From positions 62,001 to 126,000 of the forward strand of contig JBNKKH010000009.1 in NCBI GenBank assembly GCA_050291725.1: 64,000 nt of DNA, given 5' to 3'. Below, piece by piece: positions 35,495 through 44,500 of the stretch. The notes under the pieces are model-generated. The model was not told the DNA's origin. It searched no databases and worked only from the letters and a program-made list of their open reading frames with translations. The position numbers were made by a program, and so were the translations under genes. The stretch is from JAAGZL01 sp050291725. GTDB lineage: Bacteria; Pseudomonadota; Gammaproteobacteria; Chromatiales; Chromatiaceae. Numbering within the stretch: the stretch's first letter is position 1; each line of letters starts with the position of its first letter.

Positions 35495-37231
35495 GTGACC
35501 ACTATTAAGGGCAATAATCCGTTTCTGTTGTCAAAGAGGGATGGTTCCTCTAAATTTAAGGACGAATTTAACAGAAAAAAACTAAAACAGTGGGTTGATA
35601 TATTGCCGGTCAGTGATGTGGAGAAGGCAGCGTCTGATCTATATGGGAAGCTAGATCGCATTAATGCTATAGATGTCTCACCAGCTAATCGATTTGAAAT
35701 ATTGGAATTACTTCAACCTTCGGTTGATTACATACTTGATTCATTAAAGAAAAAATGTACGGAGGGAACTGTACCGTTAGATCTTCATAGAAGAATGATT
35801 GCAAGTTTGCGTTTAGATATTCTTATTCAGGTTGTAAAGGGCTACAAGACGGTCCTTTCACAACTGCATGATGCTGCGGTTACAACATCAATATTCCACA
35901 GGCAAACAAAATCAGAGGCTTTGAGAAAAGCTATCTTTTATCTGGGTGAGGTGCTTCTTCACTCCTATATCCTCTACCAGCCATGCGTAAGTTATGCATG
36001 GAAAGAGCTACATGGCATCTATTACTACGCAGTGCAAAATGAGCTAAAGGGAAATGCAGAGGCGGGGGCTAAGCCGGACAAGGTGGAGCGACTTGGAATT
36101 GATGGGCTGTACAAGCAGATACTATTGTTGGCGCTGGCTAATCCAAAATCCATGCTGAAAGGTGAAGCCGAACGAGTCAATGCTATGTTGCAGGACTGGG
36201 TTGATTTTGTAGACTTGGCTCCTGTTGGCGGAGAGGGTTTAGCAGAATCTTATTACATAATTGATGCTCAGAGTGATGAAATGCCCTGTGCTCCCAATCT
36301 ACAAAAAAATGGGAAAGTAAATATTGGTTGGTGTCTAGTGACGGATAGTCTGGGTGAATTAATGGAGGAAAAAATCTCTTCTGCTGAGACGTCACAAAAT
36401 AGTATGCGTCCCACCGATGCAGAGTCCTTGAGATTGATGAAAAAACTCAGGGATGCTTGGTCAAATCAGATAAGGCCGCGTGAACTTCGTAATTCCATTT
36501 CAGATATGGTTGAGCTTATTTGTGGATTAGATGCGATGTATCATGTCCATGGCGGGGAGGAGCCTTTAGATACTGATGCATGGAGACATCATTTAAATAT
36601 GACGCTGAATAGTTCAGGCTACCACGCGATAAGTTCTTCAATACTGAATAATGAGGAAGTATTGATCGAGGTTGAACCCGGAACATTGAAGCCTTATCGT
36701 TTTAACAATGGCGTAGCTTGCCGCCAACCAAAGATAGATCAGACAAAAGTCCATGGTAAAAAGTGTGTTGCAACTAATAGGAGTGAGAGCGGCTGGCGCT
36801 TAAATTGGCCTAATAGCGGTGATAGCGGCACCCATGTTGGAGAGTTGGTGGGAATTAATCCAAACGGCAGCTACGGAGGTACCTCAGGGGCGAACTTTGG
36901 TGTTGTTCGCTGGCTGTATGCTGATCAGCCAGGTTTTGTGGATATGGGCATTGAGCTCTTTGACGGATATTTCGAGCCAGTAATACTGCAGTGTGAACGT
37001 GAGAATAAACATTGGACTGAGACGGTAAAGGGGTTTCTGCAACATAGTAATAGTGGTAATAGATCTAGTTTGATTACTCCACCATTTTATGTGGCTGAAG
37101 AAGACCGCGTTAGGGTTATAGCTGGCAATGAAGCTATTCCAGTGGACATTACAAATATTATCGAAAGCACTGATTCATTTGTGAGATTTGGATTTGAGCA
37201 GGACTCGGATATAAATCTGATCTCAAGATGA
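35495..37231 (+). CDS. Large PilZ-like protein, copy A
   Basis: About 578 residues, no signal or membrane segment. A helical N-terminal region (about 1-200; LPVSDVEKAASDLY, LQPSVDYILDSL, WKELHGIYYYAV) resembles that of large gammaproteobacterial PilZ-associated proteins. The C-terminal part has a divergent PilZ-like domain: N428-R-S-E-S-G, then HVGELVGI and GVVRWLY ... DMGIELFDG. The arginine motif RxxxR that grips c-di-GMP in classic PilZ domains is not visible before it. Start: GTG at 35495, with GGGAGG (35483-35488) six bases upstream, gives MTTIKGNNPF, matching the MTTINKTNPF start of copy B. It heads a probable operon with copy B and the retropepsin gene. Confidence 0.75.
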   Translation: MTTIKGNNPFLLSKRDGSSKFKDEFNRKKLKQWVDILPVSDVEKAASDLYGKLDRINAIDVSPANRFEILELLQPSVDYILDSLKKKCTEGTVPLDLHRRMIASLRLDILIQVVKGYKTVLSQLHDAAVTTSIFHRQTKSEALRKAIFYLGEVLLHSYILYQPCVSYAWKELHGIYYYAVQNELKGNAEAGAKPDKVERLGIDGLYKQILLLALANPKSMLKGEAERVNAMLQDWVDFVDLAPVGGEGLAESYYIIDAQSDEMPCAPNLQKNGKVNIGWCLVTDSLGELMEEKISSAETSQNSMRPTDAESLRLMKKLRDAWSNQIRPRELRNSISDMVELICGLDAMYHVHGGEEPLDTDAWRHHLNMTLNSSGYHAISSSILNNEEVLIEVEPGTLKPYRFNNGVACRQPKIDQTKVHGKKCVATNRSESGWRLNWPNSGDSGTHVGELVGINPNGSYGGTSGANFGVVRWLYADQPGFVDMGIELFDGYFEPVILQCERENKHWTETVKGFLQHSNSGNRSSLITPPFYVAEEDRVRVIAGNEAIPVDITNIIESTDSFVRFGFEQDSDINLISR

Positions 37232-37369
37232 TGGAGTAGTCTGTATTTTATTGGGTATGTTGCTCCTCTAAATACGCAAGAAAATATGGGTCATTTTTGT
37301 CAACTCATAAAACCTGTATTATCATGATGTTATGTTTGCCAGCATGAGTGTGCCCATGGAGGGTGCTTG

Positions 37370-39208
37370 ATGACAACAATTAATAAAACCAACCCATTTA
37401 TTCTATCCAAGAAATTAACTTCTGATGATCTTGAAGAAGAGTATGATCACAAAGAATTCAAGCAGTGGATTTCTGATCTGCCAATTGGAAATGTAAACGA
37501 AACAGCGCGTGCCCTGCATCATGAGCTGCAACGACATAAACGTTTGCATATAATGCCAGTGGAGCGATTTGAGGCGATTCAATTGATGCTGCCAGCATTG
37601 GGATTGGTCCTGGAAAAGATGCGGGCACATCTGGCAACCAAGTCAATTCCCCTATCTGGGGAAAGTAAATTAATCGCCAAATTACATTTGGAACTGTTAG
37701 TGGGGATTGTCATTACCTACAAAATGGTTCTAGCTCAGTTTCATGATGAATCTTTTACCGGACATCTTATGCATAAACATGCCAGGGCTGAAGCGTTGCG
37801 ACGGGCGCTTTTTTTTCTGGGTGAGATTTTGTTGTATGAGTATTCGGCCTACACCACGAGTCCTAGGTTTGTATGGCAAGAGATTCACGGTATCTACCAC
37901 TACGCTGTGATCAATGAGTTATTGCTCAAAGAGATAGATGCTGATGGCATTGTTGGTGATCTGACTGTAGATGATATATACAAGAGGACTCTGTTACTTG
38001 CTTTAGCCGACTCTGGTGGGTTGCTCAGAGGAGAGATAAAAAGGATAAGCGAGGCATTAATTGATTGGTTGCCAGAGGTGTCCCTGGTGCCAATAGACCA
38101 GAAAGTCCCATCATCTCTAGTGTTTGTGGTAGATGCGACTAAAGATGCACCACCTTATGTGGCCGATGAGCCTGGGCTGAAGAATATCAAGATCGGATGG
38201 GTGTTGAGTGTTGATAAGTTAGGCCAGATCTTGGATAAGAAGCTAAACACCATCAGAGAGAAATCTAATAGCAAATTGCGCCCAGTAGATCTGGTTCCAG
38301 CTACTTTGTACTCAAAGCTGCGGAAAAGATGGACGCCAGATGTTGTGGTTAGAGAAAAGCGTGCAGAGGGATATGGTTCTGTCAGCGTGACCTGTGGTTT
38401 AGAGTCGCTGTATTGGTTGTTCGGTGGGTGGAAACTGCAACATGAGGTTGATAGCGATTCAGAAATAACGACAGGTGCAGGAGAGGAGGCAATATATGAT
38501 AAGCCGATGCTTCCTGTGGAACAGGATGAATTTTTAATCAATGTTGATGCTGAACTATACGCATCCATAGCTGCAGAGTCAGGGCATAAACCGGAACAGA
38601 AACAGCCGGCCCCAGAGATAGAGGAGAAGAAGGAAGAGGAGTTTTATAGTGCTCTGGTCAATGATGATCCCGAAGGCGAAGCCTGTACCTGTGTGAACCA
38701 GAGCAAAAGAGGATACTGTCTGACCTGGTCTGGCGCTGGCGAATATAAGGCTCATGTTGGAGAGTTGGTAGGTGTCAACTCTCGGGATGGCGACGATTTT
38801 GATGGCTCATGGGGCTTGGGAGTTATTCGTTGGATGCGGTTGCAGAGTAATGGCTTGATGGGATTTGGTGTGGAGCTATTTGAAGGCGACATACAGGCTA
38901 TACAGCTTGACAGCCAGCATGCAGGTGATTCTGCAGTAGACACTATTTTAGGGTTTTTGCAGAAGATAAATGGCCGAATTGAATCATTGATTACCAAGCC
39001 ATTTTTCTATGGGGATAACAACAAGCTACTGCTTGTTAGTGGTGATGGAACTGTTCCAGTTGTTCCTGGGGAGATTATTGAGTGTACGGATGCCTTTATG
39101 CGTTTTAGAGTTCGTTTTGATTCAAGCGTTGTTAAGGCAAAAAAAGATAGCCCAAAGAGGCAATCCGAGTCTGAAGATATATTCAGTAACATTTGGGAAG
39201 ATCTATAG
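37370..39208 (+). CDS. Large PilZ-like protein, copy B
   Basis: About 612 residues, a clear paralogue of the preceding gene over its whole length: NPFILSKK, LPIGNVNETARALHHEL, EALRRALFFLGEILL and WQEIHGIYHYAV match copy A segment by segment. It differs by an acidic low-complexity insert (about 405-430, with runs of E and K) before the PilZ-like end. That end has N443-Q-S-K-R-G, HVGELVGV and GVIRWM ... GFGVELFEG. No RxxxR is seen here either. The start is ATG at 37370 with GGAGGG six bases upstream. It overlaps or abuts the retropepsin gene. The tandem pair suggests duplication with divergence. Confidence 0.75.
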   Translation: MTTINKTNPFILSKKLTSDDLEEEYDHKEFKQWISDLPIGNVNETARALHHELQRHKRLHIMPVERFEAIQLMLPALGLVLEKMRAHLATKSIPLSGESKLIAKLHLELLVGIVITYKMVLAQFHDESFTGHLMHKHARAEALRRALFFLGEILLYEYSAYTTSPRFVWQEIHGIYHYAVINELLLKEIDADGIVGDLTVDDIYKRTLLLALADSGGLLRGEIKRISEALIDWLPEVSLVPIDQKVPSSLVFVVDATKDAPPYVADEPGLKNIKIGWVLSVDKLGQILDKKLNTIREKSNSKLRPVDLVPATLYSKLRKRWTPDVVVREKRAEGYGSVSVTCGLESLYWLFGGWKLQHEVDSDSEITTGAGEEAIYDKPMLPVEQDEFLINVDAELYASIAAESGHKPEQKQPAPEIEEKKEEEFYSALVNDDPEGEACTCVNQSKRGYCLTWSGAGEYKAHVGELVGVNSRDGDDFDGSWGLGVIRWMRLQSNGLMGFGVELFEGDIQAIQLDSQHAGDSAVDTILGFLQKINGRIESLITKPFFYGDNNKLLLVSGDGTVPVVPGEIIECTDAFMRFRVRFDSSVVKAKKDSPKRQSESEDIFSNIWEDL

Positions 39209-39219
39209 AGCCAGCATTA

Positions 39220-39753
39220 GTGAGTAATCAAGAAAGTAAACAAGAGCAAGCTGGCCAAAGAAGTATGGGAAAGTGGATGATTATAGGTGCCTGGGTGGGA
39301 CTGCTGACTATACTCACACTCTTCTTTAGCTCATATTTGGAACGCGTGAATAATCCCAATGCTAATCCTGAGACATCCACGATGGGTTCTGTGAAAGAGG
39401 TGATGCTAAAACGAAATAGATCAGGCCACTATGTGGCCAATGGAATAATAAATGATCAGGAAGTAACTTTTCTTTTAGATACAGGTGCAACGGACGTTGC
39501 ACTTTCCGATGACTTGGCAACCACTCTGGGGTTACGCAGGGGGGCTTATATAACTAGCCAAACAGCGAATGGCACTGTTACTGCCAGGCAGACCACCCTG
39601 TCTGAGGTGAGTATTGGCTCTATACGTTTGCAAAATGTCAGGGCTAGTATCCTACCTGGTCTTCCTGATAATGAGGTGCTATTGGGGATGAGCTTTCTAA
39701 AACAACTTGAGCTAGTGCAGCGCGGGGATCAGCTGGTTATTAGGCAGTATTAG
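39220..39753 (+). CDS. Membrane-anchored retropepsin-like aspartic protease (TIGR02281-like)
   Basis: About 177 residues: one N-terminal membrane helix (about 20-40, IIGAWVGLLTILTLFFSSYL) and a single retropepsin domain with active-site D87-T-G in FLLDTGATDVALS. The second signature is LLGMSFLKQLEL near the C-terminus. A single copy means an active enzyme would be a homodimer facing the periplasm. Caulobacter PerP, which cuts the polarity protein PodJ, is a known relative in kind. GTG at 39220 (GAG a few bases upstream) or TTG at 39193 may start it; the latter overlaps copy B. The operon position suggests its activity serves the same process as the PilZ-like pair (inference). Confidence 0.82.
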   Translation: MSNQESKQEQAGQRSMGKWMIIGAWVGLLTILTLFFSSYLERVNNPNANPETSTMGSVKEVMLKRNRSGHYVANGIINDQEVTFLLDTGATDVALSDDLATTLGLRRGAYITSQTANGTVTARQTTLSEVSIGSIRLQNVRASILPGLPDNEVLLGMSFLKQLELVQRGDQLVIRQY

Positions 39754-39762
39754 CAAGCTATC

Positions 39763-41322
39763 CTACGTCTTAATACAAACTCCACCCCGGCGGCTGTCGC
39801 CTTTGCCATGGAGCTCTCCTTCGCTAGTTATTCCCACTGTATGCGCACCACCAAAAAATAGATTCTTTTCCGGCCAGATACGATTCTTTGGAAAATCAGT
39901 CGTTAACGAGGTTAAGGTTTCATCCGGTATCCCTGCCTCTATATTGAGTAGTCCGGCCTCAAGATGAATTCTGCTAGCCTCTACTGCGGCGGCAATATTT
40001 TTGTCGAAGTCGATTAGGTTTATAAGAACCTGTAGGATGGCGTTGCGGATTCTATTTGATCCTCCTGAGCCTGTGGCAAACCTATCGCCATTTGGCATTA
40101 TGGCTAGAGTTGGAGCCATCATTGAGGCGATACGCCTGTCTACAGGCCATTTATTGAAGCCAAACGGGTTTAGGTCCTCTTCCCCCAGCATATTGTTCAG
40201 CATTATTCCTGTTCCAGGTAGAACATAGCCTGAGCCTTCTCCATTGGATAAGGTCATGCTAGCCATGTTGCCTTTGCTGTCAGCAATACTAATTTGAGTG
40301 GTGCCTCTGGAAAAGCTGGCGTGTGTGTTAAGGCTATTTAGGTATGACTCAATGAATCTGTTTGAGAGAATTTTGTCGCTGATGGCAGCATCAAAATTTG
40401 AGTCAATATTATGCTCCTTGCGTAGCTGTTGAGTTATCTGCATTGCCTGGGCTAATCTGATTAGGTGTTCAGTGCTGTGGTGTAGGCTGCTTCCTATTCT
40501 GTTCTTTCCTAGAAGAGATAGCGTGAATGCAATCAGTACGCCTCCAATAGAAGGTGCTGGGTTAGTTAGCAACTCAGTTCCTCGATAGTTCAGAGAGAGG
40601 GGCGCTCGCTTTATCACGCTGTATTTAGCTAGGTCATCTAGGTTAATTGCCCCGCCGTGGTTTTTGCAATCTTGCACCAGTTGTTGTCCCAGTTCTCCTC
40701 GGTAAAACAACTCATCACCTTCATGGATTAGATCGATTAGAGTAGCTGCGAAGGCTTCATGGCGTACTACTTCCCCTTCTGGTGCAATCTCACCAGGAAG
40801 ATTGTTGCACTCATGTATACCCAGAGCTCCTGGGCTGGATCTTATGATGGGGGAGACTATGGTAGATATGTAGTGTTGAAAACTATTTATTCTAACGCCT
40901 TTCTGAGCCAGTCGAAGAGCAGGTTCTGCTACCGTTTTGAGTGGTAGAGTGCATAGCTCTTTATGTATGGTAAATATGCTCCGTACTACACCAGGTACGG
41001 CTATGGAACCCATGCCTATATGGAACTCTTGCTGAGCGGTCCCAAAATCTGCAATTATGGGGTATAACTCCTGTTCCTGTAGTGTTGGTTTGATAGAAGG
41101 TGTTTGGGCAAAAAAATCGTACAGTATGGGGGCGTTGCCGTCAGATTGTGCTAGCAAGAAGCCTCCTCCACCAAGTGAGGAGAGGACTGGCTCTGCCACA
41201 CAGCTGGCGAGTAGTGCTGCCAAACATGCGTCAAAGGCATTGCCTCCCTCAGCCAAAATGGTGCTGGCTGCTTCTGCCGTGTCCTGATGTCCTGCTGCAA
41301 CTATTCCCAAGGCATTATTCAT
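39763..41322 (-). CDS. ggt: Gamma-glutamyltransferase family protein, no signal peptide
   Basis: About 519 residues of the Ntn-hydrolase gamma-glutamyltransferase family. The maturation and nucleophile site is in RGTTQISIADSKGN, where characterised enzymes read TTHxSxxDxxGN, so the usual histidine is Gln. GSGYVLPGTGIMLNNM and GSGGSNRI are conserved substrate motifs. E. coli Ggt is about 580 residues and periplasmic. This one starts directly in the domain (LGIVAAGHQDTAEAA) with no export signal, so it is probably cytoplasmic. The substrate may be glutathione, a glutathione conjugate or another gamma-glutamyl compound. ATG at 41322 is preferred, a GTG four codons earlier being too close to the purine-rich site. 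Confidence 0.85.
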   Translation of the reverse strand: MNNALGIVAAGHQDTAEAASTILAEGGNAFDACLAALLASCVAEPVLSSLGGGGFLLAQSDGNAPILYDFFAQTPSIKPTLQEQELYPIIADFGTAQQEFHIGMGSIAVPGVVRSIFTIHKELCTLPLKTVAEPALRLAQKGVRINSFQHYISTIVSPIIRSSPGALGIHECNNLPGEIAPEGEVVRHEAFAATLIDLIHEGDELFYRGELGQQLVQDCKNHGGAINLDDLAKYSVIKRAPLSLNYRGTELLTNPAPSIGGVLIAFTLSLLGKNRIGSSLHHSTEHLIRLAQAMQITQQLRKEHNIDSNFDAAISDKILSNRFIESYLNSLNTHASFSRGTTQISIADSKGNMASMTLSNGEGSGYVLPGTGIMLNNMLGEEDLNPFGFNKWPVDRRIASMMAPTLAIMPNGDRFATGSGGSNRIRNAILQVLINLIDFDKNIAAAVEASRIHLEAGLLNIEAGIPDETLTSLTTDFPKNRIWPEKNLFFGGAHTVGITSEGELHGKGDSRRGGVCIKT

Positions 41323-41576
41323 GATGCTGTCCACCCTTTTTTATGTGACTGTAACATAGGTGGTTTCCTGGTCTAGTGTGAACTTTTTCAACTATTTATT
41401 AAAAAAAAGGGCTATATTTAAAGAAGCTGATTAAATTAGGCCAATTACCGCCATGGATCTATGGTTTCTTGGCGATGTATCGGTTGCCAAACTGAGATGA
41501 ACTGCTTACTGTCCTGGGATAGGATTTAAAGGTCTATGATAGTTAATATAACGTCCAGGATTTGGAAGGAAATTGC

Positions 41577-44500
41577 ATGGCTGTGGTATTGAAAGAGAAT
41601 AGTCTCCATACACTAAAAAAACTGATTCCACTGAATCTACTGTCAGAAACTGATCTTGAACAGTTGCTGAAGACAGCGACGTTTAAAAAAGATCGGTCTG
41701 GCAGCTACCTGTTCAGGCAAGGTGACACAGACTACCACAATGTTTATCTACTCGCTGGTAAAGTGGCGCTGCTGGAAAACAACAATGAAGTTGACAGAGT
41801 AGCCGCCGGCAGCGAGACGGCGCGTTTCCCTTTGGGACATCAGATTCCAAGAAAGAACTCTGCCAAAGCAGTCGGCGGGGTGGAGTATTTGCTCATTGAT
41901 AATCGCAAATTAAGCGAGTTGTTGGTACGAAATAGCGATGATGACTATAAGGTGGCAGACCTCAATTCAGCCATTAGTGATGACTGGATGGACCAGCTAC
42001 TCCAGTCCAAGGTGTTTCAGCAGATTCCTCCGTCTAATATTCAAGGCGTAATAATGCGCATGGAAGAGGTAGAGGTTAAACGTGGCCAGAAAGTAGTTGA
42101 GCAGGGGGGAGAGGGAGACTATTTTTATTTGATACACCAAGGGCGATGCCAGGTAACACGCAATGAGGAGGGAAAAAGCAAAGCGACCGAATTGGCCAAA
42201 CTTGGACCAGGAGATAGTTTTGGTGAAGAGGCGCTGTTATCTGATAGCCCACGTAACAGTACGGTAACAATGCTAACAAATGGAAACTTACTGCGCTTAT
42301 CAAAAGAGGACTTTATTGAGTTTGTTAAGCGTCCTTTGGCTAGGGGGGTTAAATTCGAAGAAGCTGATCTACTGGTAAACAGAGGTGCAGTTTGGCTGGA
42401 TGTAAGGATGCCATCCGATTATGAAGCTGGCCATCTAGAAAATAGCGTGAGCTTTCCTCTAGATATTTTACGCTATCAAGCACCCAATCTTGCTTCAGAT
42501 CAAAAATATGTTATCTACTGCGACGATGGACATGTTAGTTCAACAGCGGCATATCTATTAACTGATCGCGGGTTTTCTGTTTCTGTCCTTGAGGGTGGGC
42601 TTAGGAACGTGCCTCAAGATATGTTAGTCAAGGATGATACTGGAAGTGCCGAGTCTAGAGCCAAGGTTATAACTCTGCGTCCAGGCGGAGAGATGGGTGA
42701 TGACCAAGCTGTATCTGCCGACGCAAAAGAGCTAGATAAGTTAAAGGAACAGCTGGCAACGGCGAATAAACGAATCAAAGAGTTAGGCGTTAAATTCCAC
42801 AGATACCGTGAAACACAACAGAAAGAAGATGCTCAACAAAAAGCGGAGATAATAGCCCAGCAAGCAATTATAGATAAGAGTCGGGTAAGGCTAGAAGAAC
42901 TGAAGGCCAAAAGAGAGGTGGATCGGAGACTAGTTGAGCAGCTACAGAAGGATTCAGAAGAGTTAAATCTATCACTGAAAAAGTCAGCAGAAGAGCTGAG
43001 TAAGTCACAGGAGAGAGTTGCTGGCTTAGAGAAAAAGCAAAATGCAGCGCAAGACTCAGAGCAGACGATTGCAGCTAAGATGGATGAGCACAAAAAGCAA
43101 CTGCATGATTATAAGCAGCAGTTGGATATTGCTATATCCGAGAGAGATTCCCTGGAGGTTAGTCTTAAGGAGTTGCAAACAGAGCATGAAGGCGATGCAG
43201 TAAAGCAGACCGAAGCGCTCGCAAAAGCTGAGCAGCAGATTGAGCAGTTACGCAATGAGCTGGTCGAGACTAAAGATGAGTATAAGCAGTCACAGGCCGA
43301 ACTAGAAGAGGCCAAGAACGCACTGGTAGATAGAGATTCTGAACAGCAGATTGAGCAGCTACGTGCCGAACTAATTAAGACTAAAGAAAAGTATGAGCAG
43401 TCACAAGCTGAACTCGAAGATGCCAAGAGCGCACTGGTAGATAGGGATTCTGAACAACAGATTGAGCAGCTACGCACCGAGTTGGTTGAGACTAAAGAAA
43501 AGTATGAGCAGTCACAGGCTGAACTCGAAGATGCCAAGAGCGCACGGGTAGATAGAGATTCTGAACAACAGATTGAGCAGTTACGTGCCGAGCTGGTTGG
43601 GACTAAAGAGGATTATGCAAAGTTAACGAGTGAACTTGATGGGGTTAAACAATCACTTAAAGAGAAAGAGCTAGAGCTGGGTAGGGTAAATGCCCAAGCA
43701 GGGCAGCACAGTGAGGATGAGCTGCATACGTTAAGAGCAGAGATCAATACTCTTACTGAGGCGTTAGGAGAGGCAGACTTAGCCTATGATCAGATCAGAG
43801 AGCAGGCTGAGGAGATTTCGAATGAGAAAAATCAGCTATTAGAGAAGTTGCGAAATTTAGAACGAGAGGCCGCCAAACCAAAACAAAATAAATTGATAGA
43901 TGACGCTCATACTTCTTTAGAGAGAGAGCTGTTTGGCGATGTGTATGATGACGTGGTTTCCAAAGGGCTGGAGGTGGCAGAAGAGGAGGCTTTGCGTCAG
44001 GAGTTGGAAGATCTACGTAAGACCTCCAAGAACTGGGAGCAGAGGCTAAATGAGGCAGAGAATAAATGCAAAAATTTAGATGATGCCTTGGAAGACAGAG
44101 ATAAAGAGATTGATAAAATCAGGCGGGAGCTTGATGAGAGAAAAGCTAAATTGGCTGAGGCAGTGGAGCAGCATAAAGAGAGTGAAGAGACTGTAAGTCA
44201 ACTAAGGGATCTGGCAGGGCAGGGATTGGCGGTGAATGAATATGTAGATCCTCGTCTTGCTAAATCATCCCAAACACTAGATCTGGAACATGTGGTTTCT
44301 GAGCAACCAGCAAAGCAATCAACGCTACTATGGCTAGCACTAGGTGTGGGAATCTGCTTTATCGTGCTTGAAGCCCTAATGATTTTTTCGGGACGAGGTG
44401 AACTTATAACCGGCCTGTTTAACACTGGCGGAGCAACTAAGAGCGTTCCCGCGGCTACAGAGATTAACAAATCTTCAATGCCATCACCATCTATACAAAA

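Noticed and set aside
43109..43537. A 142-codon antisense frame rich in Ser and Cys
   Set aside because: It is the shadow of the Glu/Gln-rich tandem repeats in the fusion gene and has no start signal.
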